Source of the DNA: Planctomycetaceae bacterium
Lineage (GTDB): Bacteria; Planctomycetota; Planctomycetia; Pirellulales; Thermoguttaceae
Assembly: GCA_015062085.1 (NCBI GenBank)
Contig: SUVI01000043.1
Coordinates: 1-23,732, forward strand
DNA: 23,732 nt
Direction of reading: 5' to 3'
Below, one piece after another: positions 15,882 to 23,376 of the stretch. Every line of letters begins with the position of its first letter. The first letter of the stretch is position 1. Position numbers and translations under genes: made by a program. Under the pieces are notes generated by a model that was not told where the DNA came from, made no database searches, and saw only the letters and a program-made list of their open reading frames with translations.

Positions 15882-17012
15882 CTACGCCTCAAGCCAGTCA
15901 AGACCAAGGTCAAACATCTGGAACGAATGCGTCAATGCACCCACGCTGATCCGTTCGACTCCCGTCATGGCAACATCACGGATACGCTCAAGCGTGATCC
16001 CGCCCGACGCTTCCAGCTCGATCTCCGGTTTCCGTTCATTACGCAGCTGCACAGCCCGCGCCATCATTTCACACGACATGTTGTCAAGCATGATAATATC
16101 CGGATCTGCCGTCAATACCGACTCAAACTGCTGAAATGTATCGACTTCCACCTCAACGATGACGTCTTTTGCCGGAAAATTATCCGCTGGCTTCCGCGGA
16201 ACGGCCTCGTGTTTCTTGTGAGCCGACTCAATGATCCGATGGGGAGTCCGTGCGATGATCTCGCTCAAAACCGCCGACCCGGTAACTTCCGCAACTGCCG
16301 CAAGCAGTGCCGTCCGCATCTTAGAAGCCGCACTTTTACTGTCGGGACACTGGATCGGAGGACGCGGTCCAAGCTCATCCTGTTCCGCCAAGAATTTCCG
16401 AACGGCACAGACCGCCTTTGCAGGATCGTACTCAAGCGCCCCAAGTCCCGCACGCCCAGCCGCCAGCGCAAGGTGATTGTCCTTGATGAGGATCGCGTCA
16501 TAAAGTCCAGTACGATGATTCTTCGCTCCGCCGCAGCAGGTCGCATACTTTTCGAGAAGACGCCAGCCGGGGGTCGTTTTCCGAGTGTCATAGACGCGCG
16601 AATCCGTGTCCGCGATGCGCTGCACATACTGATCCGTCGTAGTCGCGATCCCGGAAAGACGCGCCACAAAATTCAAGATCAAACGCTCCGCCTGCATCAT
16701 CGCACGCGCCGGCCCGGAAAGGATCCCGATCTGATCCTTCGCCTTCACCCGGGCACCATCTTCGACCAACGCCTCCCAGCGAAGCTCCGGGGAAATGGCA
16801 CTGCAGATGATCTCGACCGTTGGCATTCCGGCAATAAGCCCCTCCGAACGAGAAACGACTGCCGCTCGGCCAACTGCCGTTTCGGGAATGAGGGAAAGAG
16901 ACGTCAGGTCGCCGATCGATTCGATATCCTCACGGACCGCAATATCCAAAAGCGACCGAAAGTCATCTTCTACCGCACTGCACCAAGTGATCACTTGATA
17001 ATCTCTTGCCAT
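15882..17012 (-). CDS. nadC: Nicotinate-nucleotide pyrophosphorylase (carboxylating), with internal insert
   Basis: NadC converts quinolinate and PRPP to nicotinate mononucleotide, CO2 and PPi in de novo NAD synthesis. The 376-residue protein shows the family signatures REDI-x3-GDLTS (28-38), DTRKTTPGWRLLEKYA (142-157), GGAKNHRTGLYDAILIKDNH (161-180), EVEVDT (287-292), DIIMLDNM (305-312), LEASGGI (333-339) and ISVGALTHS (355-363). All substrate-binding Arg, Lys and His blocks appear intact. It is nearly 100 residues longer than typical NadC (about 280). The excess is mainly at 206-283, an Ala/Ser/Lys-rich segment between the IKDNH helix and the EVE strand. The ATG at 17012 has GAGG 7 nt upstream. 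A TATAAT at 17080-17075 (minus strand) may be its -10 box, but I see no matching -35. Confidence 0.94.
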   Translation of the reverse strand: MARDYQVITWCSAVEDDFRSLLDIAVREDIESIGDLTSLSLIPETAVGRAAVVSRSEGLIAGMPTVEIICSAISPELRWEALVEDGARVKAKDQIGILSGPARAMMQAERLILNFVARLSGIATTTDQYVQRIADTDSRVYDTRKTTPGWRLLEKYATCCGGAKNHRTGLYDAILIKDNHLALAAGRAGLGALEYDPAKAVCAVRKFLAEQDELGPRPPIQCPDSKSAASKMRTALLAAVAEVTGSAVLSEIIARTPHRIIESAHKKHEAVPRKPADNFPAKDVIVEVEVDTFQQFESVLTADPDIIMLDNMSCEMMARAVQLRNERKPEIELEASGGITLERIRDVAMTGVERISVGALTHSFQMFDLGLDWLEA

Positions 17013-17162
17013 TTCACGCCTCTAAAAGCATTTCACCCTAAACGTTTTTACAAAAAAACAAAAAAACTCCATTTATTATACCCGAAAATGAAAAAAAATC
17101 CACCCCCCCCTCACATTTCCTCAAATTTTTTCCACAAAAACCATAACGCATGCCAGACTTTG

Positions 17163-17179
17163 CCCCCTCAGGAAGGGGG
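17163..17179. other. C-tract/G-tract hairpin upstream of the glutaminase-like gene
   Basis: CCCCCT-CAGGA-AGGGGG is a perfect 6-bp stem with a 5-nt loop, 21 bp upstream of the -35 box at 17200. It has no T-tract. An eight-C homopolymer lies nearby at 17103-17110. It could be a protein-binding site or a hairpin of unknown role. Confidence 0.4.
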
Positions 17180-17199
17180 AATGACCGCGAAGCCCCCAC

Positions 17200-17227
17200 T
17201 TGACAAAAATGCGCGAAAAGGTATACT
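17200..17227 (+). promoter_or_regulatory. Sigma70-type promoter of the glutamine amidotransferase-like gene
   Basis: TTGACA (17200-17205) and TATACT (17222-17227) are 16 bp apart. The -35 box is preceded by CCCCCAC. Transcription would start near 17234, about 60 nt before the ATG. Confidence 0.75.
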
Positions 17228-17292
17228 ATAAAATTGAGGGCTGTCCTTCATCACACACCCGCCTTTCCTTTTCTCACTGAAGGAGAAAAAAA

Positions 17293-17964
17293 ATGAAACC
17301 CCGTATCCTTTTATCTGCAAATACGAATTCCAGATACTATATCGAGGCCGTCGAGAATTGCGGCGGAGTCCCCGTTACGGTATACTGTCCGAACCAATGG
17401 GAAGGTTTCGACGGTCTGATCCTCTGCGGCGGAAATGATGTCGATCCCAAATACTATGATGAACCCTTCAACGGTGCGGTAAACATTGACGAAAAAAGAG
17501 ACGCGGCAGAGATGAAACTGATCCAGAAATTTCTCGATGCCGGAAAACCGATCCTTGGCATTTGCCGAGGACATCAGATCCTCAATGTTTTCTTTGGAGG
17601 AAGCCTCGTACAGCATCTCGAAAACACCCATCAGCACCGAAACGGAAACGATTTCTACATCACGCACACGATCCGCGCTGAAAAAGAGAGTCTTGTCGGT
17701 CAAATGTACGGCACGAAATTCACAGTGAACAGTTCCCATCACCAAGCGATCAAACGTCCCGGCAAAGACATCCGCATCACTGCGTGGGCCGGTGAGGTCC
17801 CCGAGGCGTTTGAGCACACCAAACTCAACGTTTTCGGCGTCCAGTGGCACCCGGAACGCATGTGCTTCAACGAACGGCGTGAAGATACCGTGAATGGAGC
17901 GGAGATCTTTGAATATTTCATTCCTCTTTGCCGCCGTATCGCAGCGTCAGCAAAATCAAACTGA
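17293..17964 (+). CDS. Class I glutamine amidotransferase / gamma-glutamyl hydrolase family protein (peptidase C26, PuuD-like)
   Basis: The 223-residue protein has GLILCGGNDVDPKYY (41-55), the nucleophile elbow ILGICRGHQILN with Cys91, and the catalytic dyad segment FGVQWHPE with His186 and Glu188, so the triad is complete. PuuD-type enzymes hydrolyse gamma-glutamyl bonds, for example gamma-glutamyl-GABA in putrescine breakdown. No other putrescine genes are nearby, so the substrate is open. No signal peptide; cytoplasmic. It is slightly shorter than PuuD (about 254). The ATG has a textbook AAGGAG site 7 nt upstream (17280-17285), and a TTGACA/TATACT promoter precedes it. It converges on the double hydrolase gene and shares a hairpin with it. 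Confidence 0.9.
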   Translation: MKPRILLSANTNSRYYIEAVENCGGVPVTVYCPNQWEGFDGLILCGGNDVDPKYYDEPFNGAVNIDEKRDAAEMKLIQKFLDAGKPILGICRGHQILNVFFGGSLVQHLENTHQHRNGNDFYITHTIRAEKESLVGQMYGTKFTVNSSHHQAIKRPGKDIRITAWAGEVPEAFEHTKLNVFGVQWHPERMCFNERREDTVNGAEIFEYFIPLCRRIAASAKSN

Positions 17965-17977
17965 CGCGATCTTCACA

Positions 17978-18018
17978 CAAAAAACTTCGGAGCCTCGCAG
18001 GATCGGAGACTCCGAAGT
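17978..18018 (-). terminator. Intrinsic terminator between convergent genes
   Basis: ACTTCGGAG (17984-17992) and CTCCGAAGT (18010-18018) form a perfect 9-bp stem with a 17-nt loop. On the minus strand it continues into TTTTTTGTG, so it fits best as the terminator of the minus-strand hydrolase gene that stops at 18065. It may also help to stop transcription of the plus-strand gene ending at 17964. Confidence 0.85.
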
Positions 18019-18064
18019 TCGCTAAAATTCTCCAAAATTCGCTGAAGTGTACGTTTTAAGTTCG

Positions 18065-20158
18065 TCAATTCACTTCCAGTGCGTCTTTCGTTGATTTAAC
18101 GGTCAGTTTCTCACCAAGGTAAGCGCGCATTTCCGGCAGATCGTAGACACGCAGAGCACCGTGGACTGTGCTCGTGAGCGGCGTACGGGAGTGTTCGCCG
18201 TTTTCCACCGTGTTCGTCCAGGAGATCAGGCACTTTTCGAGCGTCACGTGCTGGAAGGCGTCCTTTTCGAGGACCGCAGCGTGAAGGACAGGCACACAGC
18301 CTTCCGAGAGCCCGTAAAGTTCCACGTTTGCGCAAAAATCTTGCGTTTTCAGCCAGCGCGTCACAGCAAGAATATCGTCGGTGCGGAAACCAACGTGCGT
18401 TTTTCCCAAATTGTACGCGACATAGAAATCTGCGCCGTCGGTCCCGAGGTGGGTCGGACGGTAGTAGGAGGCTCGGAAACTCTGCTGTGTCTCGCCCCAG
18501 CCGCGAAGCTCAACCGAGAGAACGATCTTGCCCGACTTCACGAGCGGGAGGATACTTTCATCGTAACCGGCTGCTTTTCCTTTGTCGGCGATGAAGAGCA
18601 CGACGTCCGCTTTCTCCGGCGTGTTTTCCGCCTTTAAAAGAAGCGACGGGAGGTAAATTCCCTCTTCCGGTTCCAGGATCAGCTTTTTCGCGGAAATGCC
18701 GTCCACAAGTTTTTCCTCGCCGAGTTCCCGAACCTTCATCTCGCCAAACGCGGACGCGTCGCGGACTTTAGCCAGATCACGGATCTTTGCGACAGTTTCC
18801 GCATCGATCGGTTTTCGTTCGGCAGCTAACCGTTTCGCTTCATCACGGTTCAGATCGTACGTCGTGCGCGCGCCGGGCAAAAGGACCGTCTGTCCTTCCG
18901 GAGTCACGAGGATCTCTTCGTACGGAAGGTCCTGAAGCGATTCCGGCTCAAAAATCGGCGTTTCGCGTTTTTCGAGGAAACGAAGCATAAATCGGACGGT
19001 CGCCTCCCGCAGCGTTTTGTCGTACGTGTGGTGATTGTCCGTCTCCGCCAGGTCGATATTTTCACCATATCCGAGCCGCTGAAACATCCGCTTCGCATCA
19101 CGGAAACTCTGCCATCCCATCTCGATCGGGAAGAAATCTCTCGTAGCAGTCCCTAGGAACGTCGGACGCGGCGCACGCATGATGCAGTAATCCGCGTGAT
19201 CCATCCCGAAAGCTGCCTGTCCGAAAATGTTCTGCTCGGCATCCTGCGTATCGTTGGCCATCATCAGACCGTAAATCGAGCAAGTGTAACAGAGCGTACA
19301 AGCGACTTTCACGCGGTCATCAAGCGCCATGACGTAAGAGGTCTGCGTTCCGCCTCCTGAAAGTCCAGCCATTCCGAGACTGTCGTGCCGAATATCGTCA
19401 CGTGTCTGGAGGTAGTCCAGCGCGCGCATGATGTCCCAGATCTCGAATCGCGCGGTATTTTGCCCCATGAGGATCGCACCAACTCCGAGCTGATTGTGTC
19501 CCTGCACACTGGCTGCACGTGCTTTTTTCGTTTTAAGATCGAAGTTCTGCAGACGCTCCCCCTGATCGATCGGATCGACGTGCAGAGCCGCGATCCCGTT
19601 CAGAGCGTGCAGCGCAGCCGTTTTCTGGTAAATGTCGAGTCCCTTTCCTTTCCCATTGTGCCCGCAGGCGACCACCACTCCGCTCCACGGTTTTGGGTAC
19701 TTCGTTTCGTCCGGAAGGTAAAGGATCGCAGAAACGTAGTGATTCGGACGGGATTCAAAGACGAGTTTCTCCATCGTGATCCCGTTCCGCTGTATCGTGC
19801 TCATGATCTTCGGATTCAGCGGCGTGCGTTCCGGAAAACCGCCGATCGCGGAAATGAACTCTGCCCGCAGGCGTTTCTGGTACTCCGCAACCTGCTCCGG
19901 AGTTTTGACCGCCTCATACGCCGTCCGCCGCTGCTCTTCCGCGGCTTCGATCTGCGGTTGGAGCCAATTGAAGACCATATTACTCCGTTTGACGGCACTT
20001 TTCGAATTTTCCGTTCCCGTCAAAACGCGAAGATTTTCGGGAAGGAGGGGTGCTTTTAAGGATCCAGGCACTTCCGCTTGAAGCAAAACGCTCCCGCCGA
20101 GCAGTGCGTAAATCAGCATAAAGAACAAAAGGATCAAAGACCGCAGTATTTTTTTCAT
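18065..20158 (-). CDS. Secreted double alpha/beta-hydrolase (acetylxylan-esterase-like)
   Basis: The 697-residue protein has a signal peptide (hydrophobic about 5-26, ending LLQAE). The first alpha/beta-hydrolase lobe (about 125-400) has the oxyanion region VVVACGHNGKG, DPIDQGERLQ, the elbow GLSGGGTQ (Ser267), a candidate acid near Asp341 (TRDFFP) and His376/His377 (DNHHTYD), so it looks active. After a linker with many Lys/Glu/Asp, a second lobe (about 475-690) repeats the fold (ADVVLFIADKGKAAG, VELRGWGET) with YGLSEGC around Ser618. A matching catalytic His is not obvious there, so this lobe may be inactive. Related proteins are annotated as acetylxylan esterase or prolyl-oligopeptidase-like hydrolases; an ester linkage in polysaccharide is a reasonable but unproven substrate. 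The ATG follows CAGGAA by 8-10 nt. Confidence 0.85.
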   Translation of the reverse strand: MKKILRSLILLFFMLIYALLGGSVLLQAEVPGSLKAPLLPENLRVLTGTENSKSAVKRSNMVFNWLQPQIEAAEEQRRTAYEAVKTPEQVAEYQKRLRAEFISAIGGFPERTPLNPKIMSTIQRNGITMEKLVFESRPNHYVSAILYLPDETKYPKPWSGVVVACGHNGKGKGLDIYQKTAALHALNGIAALHVDPIDQGERLQNFDLKTKKARAASVQGHNQLGVGAILMGQNTARFEIWDIMRALDYLQTRDDIRHDSLGMAGLSGGGTQTSYVMALDDRVKVACTLCYTCSIYGLMMANDTQDAEQNIFGQAAFGMDHADYCIMRAPRPTFLGTATRDFFPIEMGWQSFRDAKRMFQRLGYGENIDLAETDNHHTYDKTLREATVRFMLRFLEKRETPIFEPESLQDLPYEEILVTPEGQTVLLPGARTTYDLNRDEAKRLAAERKPIDAETVAKIRDLAKVRDASAFGEMKVRELGEEKLVDGISAKKLILEPEEGIYLPSLLLKAENTPEKADVVLFIADKGKAAGYDESILPLVKSGKIVLSVELRGWGETQQSFRASYYRPTHLGTDGADFYVAYNLGKTHVGFRTDDILAVTRWLKTQDFCANVELYGLSEGCVPVLHAAVLEKDAFQHVTLEKCLISWTNTVENGEHSRTPLTSTVHGALRVYDLPEMRAYLGEKLTVKSTKDALEVN

Positions 20159-20180
20159 TGGGCTGGTTCCTGAAAAAGGT

Positions 20181-20244
20181 GGGTAAACTGAATTCGACCC
20201 GCCATCCGTTCTGTTACGTTTGGCGGCCTGCTTTCAGTTTACCC
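20181..20244. promoter_or_regulatory. 64-bp perfectly centred dyad in the promoter/leader of the double hydrolase
   Basis: Arms GGGTAAACTGAA (20181-20192) and TTCAGTTTACCC (20233-20244) are perfect 12-bp inverted repeats. Nested inside them, CCGCCA (20199-20204) and TGGCGG (20221-20226) are inverted too. Both pairs share the centre 20212.5, with 6 unpaired bases on each side between the two arm pairs. GGT and CACC flanks nearly extend the outer stem. One arm covers the -10 box of the minus-strand promoter. On the minus strand the element is followed by CACCTTTTTC, so it could also fold as a long terminator-like hairpin. Confidence 0.75.
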
Positions 20245-20264
20245 TCACCAACCTGTTCTGTCAA
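20236..20264 (-). promoter_or_regulatory. Sigma70-type promoter of the double hydrolase gene
   Basis: On the minus strand TTGACA (20264-20259) and TAAACT (20241-20236) are 17 bp apart. The -10 box lies within one arm of the 64-bp dyad. A CCCCCGC tract directly precedes the -35 box. Confidence 0.65.
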
Positions 20265-20265
20265 G

Positions 20266-20301
20266 CGGGGGACACTGGATTTTTTCAAGAAAAGTCCCCC
20301 G
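20266..20301. other. GC-rich inverted repeat next to the -35 box
   Basis: CGGGGGAC (20266-20273) and GTCCCCCG (20294-20301) form a perfect 8-bp stem around 20 nt. It lies downstream of the glycosyltransferase stop (20340) on the minus strand and ends 1 bp from the -35 box of the next gene. No T-tract follows, so it is either a weak terminator of the glycosyltransferase or part of the control region of the hydrolase. Confidence 0.5.
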
Positions 20302-20339
20302 TTTCGCTTTCCGCCGGTCGTCAGCATGAGCCGCAAAGA

Positions 20340-21086
20340 CTACCGGTACGCTTCCGCTTCAGCCTTTTCCCACTCCTGAAGAAACCATCTCGGCGGCACG
20401 GTCGCCCGCAGGAAACTGGAAGAGTGCCACGGTTTCAGGATCGCCGCGGGATGCGGATGCCCATGAAAGACCAAAATGCGCGTTTCCGGCCCCGGGTGCT
20501 TCGGCGGAATGACGTACCCTAGCGGAAACGTACGTACGCAGTGACGTTTAAAACTGCGGCACCACTCCTCCGGCCAGTAGGTCAGAAAGCCGTGCTCTTT
20601 CATCCACCAGGAAAGGTACGCCTGTTCGTTGCGGTGCTCGCGAAAGACCGACTCTCGATTTTTCAGAAAGTAGTCCAGTACCCCCGGAGTCTGGCCCGGC
20701 CGAAAGCGGAAAACGCTGGAATTCCCCACATAATTCCGAAGATTCCAGTCGTTGATGATCTGAAAATCGCCCGGCTGATCAAAAAAATCGTCCAACGGCT
20801 TCAGGATCACGACATCCAGATCCAGAAAAAGCGCACGTTCGCCAAGATCTTTCAGCGGCTCCTGAAAAATCGTCAACTTCCTCCAGCCGCGTTCCGGAGC
20901 GTTCGGCTCAAGGTCAAGTTCTGGAAGCGGACGGATCTCCACCGTCGGATCCACCCCCTCTGGATTTTCCGTAAAACAGACCAGCCGATACGGTCGGTTC
21001 ATGTGCTGACGTACCATCGAGGCGAGCCGATTCACATACTCAGGGCCGAATTTCGTCCCCCATTTCATGCAGATGATGGTTTCCAT
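20340..21086 (-). CDS. Glycosyltransferase-like protein (GT-A fold, DxD motif)
   Basis: The 248-residue protein starts METIICMKWGTKFGPEYVNRL and has PYRLVCFTENPEG (32-44), then RALFLDLDVVILKPLDDFF (84-102), in which DLD (89-91) is the metal- and nucleotide-sugar-binding DxD of GT-A enzymes. INDWNLRNYVGNSSVFRF (110-128), EQAYLSWWM (154-162) and a His-rich end VFHGHPHPAAILKPW (206-220) follow. This order resembles GT8-like and related small bacterial glycosyltransferases. No signal peptide, so probably cytoplasmic, decorating a sugar or envelope precursor; donor and acceptor are unknown. The ATG at 21086 follows AAAGGAAAGG at a suitable distance. It is on the same strand as the symporter upstream, 93 bp away, with a hairpin in between. 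Confidence 0.8.
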   Translation of the reverse strand: METIICMKWGTKFGPEYVNRLASMVRQHMNRPYRLVCFTENPEGVDPTVEIRPLPELDLEPNAPERGWRKLTIFQEPLKDLGERALFLDLDVVILKPLDDFFDQPGDFQIINDWNLRNYVGNSSVFRFRPGQTPGVLDYFLKNRESVFREHRNEQAYLSWWMKEHGFLTYWPEEWCRSFKRHCVRTFPLGYVIPPKHPGPETRILVFHGHPHPAAILKPWHSSSFLRATVPPRWFLQEWEKAEAEAYR

Positions 21087-21114
21087 GGCATCCTTTCCTT
21101 TAAAATCAAATCAG

Positions 21115-21146
21115 GGAACGGAAGGGCCGTCGCCCCCGTCCGTTCC
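21115..21146 (-). terminator. Possible terminator between symporter and glycosyltransferase
   Basis: GGAACGGA (21115-21122) and TCCGTTCC (21139-21146) form a perfect 8-bp stem with a 16-nt GC-rich loop. On the minus strand only CTGATTTGATTTT follows, so termination may be partial and the glycosyltransferase could be reached by read-through from the symporter gene. Confidence 0.5.
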
Positions 21147-21179
21147 AAGTTGCCGTTTTGGTTTTCACGCAAAAATGTT

Positions 21180-23009
21180 CTATTTTTCCGCAGTCAGAAC
21201 TTTCGCCGGCCCGATCAGCTTTTTCGTGAAGTACCAGAGCACGAGCCATGAAACGAGCGAAACTCCGGTCAGGACCAACGCCGGCGTGTACTGAAGATAG
21301 ACCCACTTGCCGACCGCGAACAGCGAACTGAAGATCGCGGAACAGCCAAGGATCGAGCAAAACAGTCCGAGCGGGACGTTGACCGGTTCCGCTTCCGAAC
21401 GCAGATCGATCCCCTGCGCGGCTGCCTTTGCGTAGACCTTGCGCCAGCCAAGGCCGGAAGCTCCCGTTTTGCGGACGAACGCAAAGAGGGTCTCGTCGTC
21501 ATCCGGCGGGGTGAGGAACGTGACGATCAGCCACCCGACTGTCGTGATGGCGACGCCCCAGACGAGACGTTCCGAGTCATTCATCCAATCCAGGGCCGGC
21601 CAAAAGCGCAGCGTCATGGCGACGATGAAAGAAATGGCCATCGCGGCGATCTCGCTGTACGCATTGATCCGCCACCAGAACCAGCGGAGGAGGAACAGAA
21701 GTCCAGTTCCCGCCCCGATCGAAAGAATGATCTGGAACGTGTCCATGGCGCTTTCCAGATAAAGAGCCATGACACTGGCCAAAACCATCAGGATGACCGT
21801 CCAAATGCGCCCCATCAGGACCAGCTTCGTCTCCGAAGCGTCCGGTTGAATGAACCGCTGATAGAAATCGTTCACCATGTACGATGAACCCAGATTCAAG
21901 TGCGTCGCGATCGTCGACATATACGCAGCGAAAAGCGACGTGATCATCAGTCCGAAAAGCCCGTGCGGCAGGAACTGAAACATCGCGGGGTACGCTAGGT
22001 CGTCTTTCATCATGTGTGCCGGAATGTTCGGGAACGCCTTCTGCAGCGATGACAGATCCGGAAAAACCACCAGCGAGGCGAGTGCCACGATGATCCACGG
22101 GAACGGACGCACGGCATAATGGCAGAAATTAAAGAAGAGCGTCGCGCCGAGTGCGTGATTTTCGCTCTTTGCCGCGAGCATTCGCTGCGCAACGTAACTT
22201 CCGCCGCCCGGTTCCGCTCCCGGATACCATGAGCTCCACCACTGCACGGCAAGCGGAATGACCAAAAGCGTGATGACGAGATCCGTTTGGCTCAATTCCG
22301 GAAGCATCGACAGACGCCACGAAACATTCGGGTGCGCCAACAAATTGCTCAAACCTCCAACTTCCGGAAGCTGGACCGTCACGACGGCAAGTGCGACTGC
22401 GCCGAACATCGCAACGAGAAACATGATGAAATCCGCCCAAATGACTGCCGTAAAACCGCCGAGAACAGAGAAGACCACCGTGATCAGACCTGCGGAAATG
22501 ATCGTGACGATCGGCTCCACACCAAGCGAAACGCCGAGGATCTTGATCATCGCGAGCGTCACGTTCGCCATGACCACCGTGTTGAAGATCAGCCCGAGAT
22601 ACAGCGTGCGGAAACCGCGAACCACGGCCGCGCTCGTGCCGGAGTAGCGTTTTTCGTAAAATTCAATGTCCGTCAAAACTCCCAGACGGTGCCAGAGTTT
22701 CGCGTAAATAAATACCGTCACCATCCCGGTGAGCAGAAACGCCCACCAGCACCAGTTCCCCGCGACTCCCTGCGTACGGATGACATTTGCCACGAAGTTC
22801 GGCGTGTCGGCCGCGAAGGTCGTCGCTACAAGTGAAAAACCAAGCAGCCACCACGGCATATTTCGGCCGGAGAGAAAATACTCGGAAGAATTCTTTCCCG
22901 CACGGATCGCAGAAACAGCACCGATCAGTGCCATGAGCGCGAAAAATACGATACAGACCGCATAGTCAAGGAAATTTAGGGAGGTCGTTGGGGTAAAATT
23001 GGGATCCAT
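21180..23009 (-). CDS. Sodium:solute symporter (SSS family)
   Basis: The 609-residue inner-membrane protein has about 13-14 hydrophobic segments, starting with LNFLDYAVCIVFFALMALIG. It carries the family's early signature SSEYFLSGRNMPWWLLGFSLVATTFAADTPNFV (about 43-75), the aromatic GNWCWWAFLL, and LTDIEFYEKRYSG after TM3. SSS proteins couple Na+ entry to uptake of sugars, amino acids, sialic acid or other small solutes. The closest-looking planctomycetal members are usually annotated only as Na+/solute symporters, so the solute is not known; a sugar would fit the secreted hydrolases nearby. The ATG at 23009 puts the first TM segment at the usual distance. The frame is open to 23090, but those 27 codons look non-coding. 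The ribosome site is weak (CAGAGAAACC). Confidence 0.92.
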   Translation of the reverse strand: MDPNFTPTTSLNFLDYAVCIVFFALMALIGAVSAIRAGKNSSEYFLSGRNMPWWLLGFSLVATTFAADTPNFVANVIRTQGVAGNWCWWAFLLTGMVTVFIYAKLWHRLGVLTDIEFYEKRYSGTSAAVVRGFRTLYLGLIFNTVVMANVTLAMIKILGVSLGVEPIVTIISAGLITVVFSVLGGFTAVIWADFIMFLVAMFGAVALAVVTVQLPEVGGLSNLLAHPNVSWRLSMLPELSQTDLVITLLVIPLAVQWWSSWYPGAEPGGGSYVAQRMLAAKSENHALGATLFFNFCHYAVRPFPWIIVALASLVVFPDLSSLQKAFPNIPAHMMKDDLAYPAMFQFLPHGLFGLMITSLFAAYMSTIATHLNLGSSYMVNDFYQRFIQPDASETKLVLMGRIWTVILMVLASVMALYLESAMDTFQIILSIGAGTGLLFLLRWFWWRINAYSEIAAMAISFIVAMTLRFWPALDWMNDSERLVWGVAITTVGWLIVTFLTPPDDDETLFAFVRKTGASGLGWRKVYAKAAAQGIDLRSEAEPVNVPLGLFCSILGCSAIFSSLFAVGKWVYLQYTPALVLTGVSLVSWLVLWYFTKKLIGPAKVLTAEK

Positions 23010-23101
23010 GGTTTCTCTGAACTTTCTGTTCACGTGTTTCTGAAATCGAATCTCCGCACAAAATTCAGCCGGAGACCGCATACAACTCAAATACTTACAT
23101 A

Positions 23102-23110
23102 ATTATAGCA
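23102..23110 (-). promoter_or_regulatory. Extended -10 promoter of the symporter gene
   Basis: On the minus strand TGCTATAAT (23110-23102) is a perfect extended -10 element (TGnTATAAT). No good -35 box stands at 17 bp, which extended -10 promoters tolerate. Transcription would start near 23095, 86 nt before the ATG. Confidence 0.6.
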
Positions 23111-23130
23111 CAAAACGCATTCCTTGACCA

Positions 23131-23209
23131 GATATTTTTCCACGAATTTTGGCGAATTTGGAAAATTTTCCGCAAATTTCTCTGAAAAGATCAAAACATC
23201 AAAAAATTT
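23131..23209. promoter_or_regulatory. Run of 10-bp-phased A/T tracts (likely bent DNA)
   Basis: AATTT or AAAA-type tracts centre near 23136, 23147, 23157, 23166, 23176, 23186, 23196 and 23206, close to once per helical turn for about 75 bp. Such phasing gives intrinsic curvature. The run lies between the divergent promoters of the symporter and the kinase gene and includes the 12-bp palindrome GGAAAATTTTCC (23160-23171). Confidence 0.6.
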
Positions 23210-23308
23210 CTGGAGTGTGCGCCGATGAAAATGCCGCATCAAAGCAAGACGGTCAAATTGGGAAAATGTTCGGAATGAAATGCTCTTTAATTTTTGTCCG
23301 CTCCCCCC

Positions 23309-23336
23309 TTGAATCTTTCCCCAAAACTGATAAAAT
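23309..23336 (+). promoter_or_regulatory. Probable promoter of the Ser/Thr kinase gene
   Basis: TTGAAT (23309-23314) and TAAAAT (23331-23336) are 16 bp apart, preceded by a six-C tract. Transcription would start near 23343, about 35 nt before the ATG. The AAAGAGGA ribosome site is at 23361-23368. Confidence 0.6.
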
Positions 23337-23376
23337 CAAACTGTGATTTTTGTTTATTTTAAAGAGGAACACAAAA

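Noticed and set aside
15593..15913. Minus-strand frame with RKSERV repeats
   Set aside because: It is only the translation of the 18-bp non-coding array between tsaB and nadC, and it overlaps both genes without a start signal.
15645..17231. Plus-strand frame of 528 codons
   Set aside because: It is antisense to nadC and runs through the 18-bp repeats; nadC on the minus strand has all catalytic motifs.
20181..20244. Insertion-sequence or MITE ends
   Set aside because: No flanking target-site duplication is visible and there is no transposase; kept only as one of the alternatives for the dyad.
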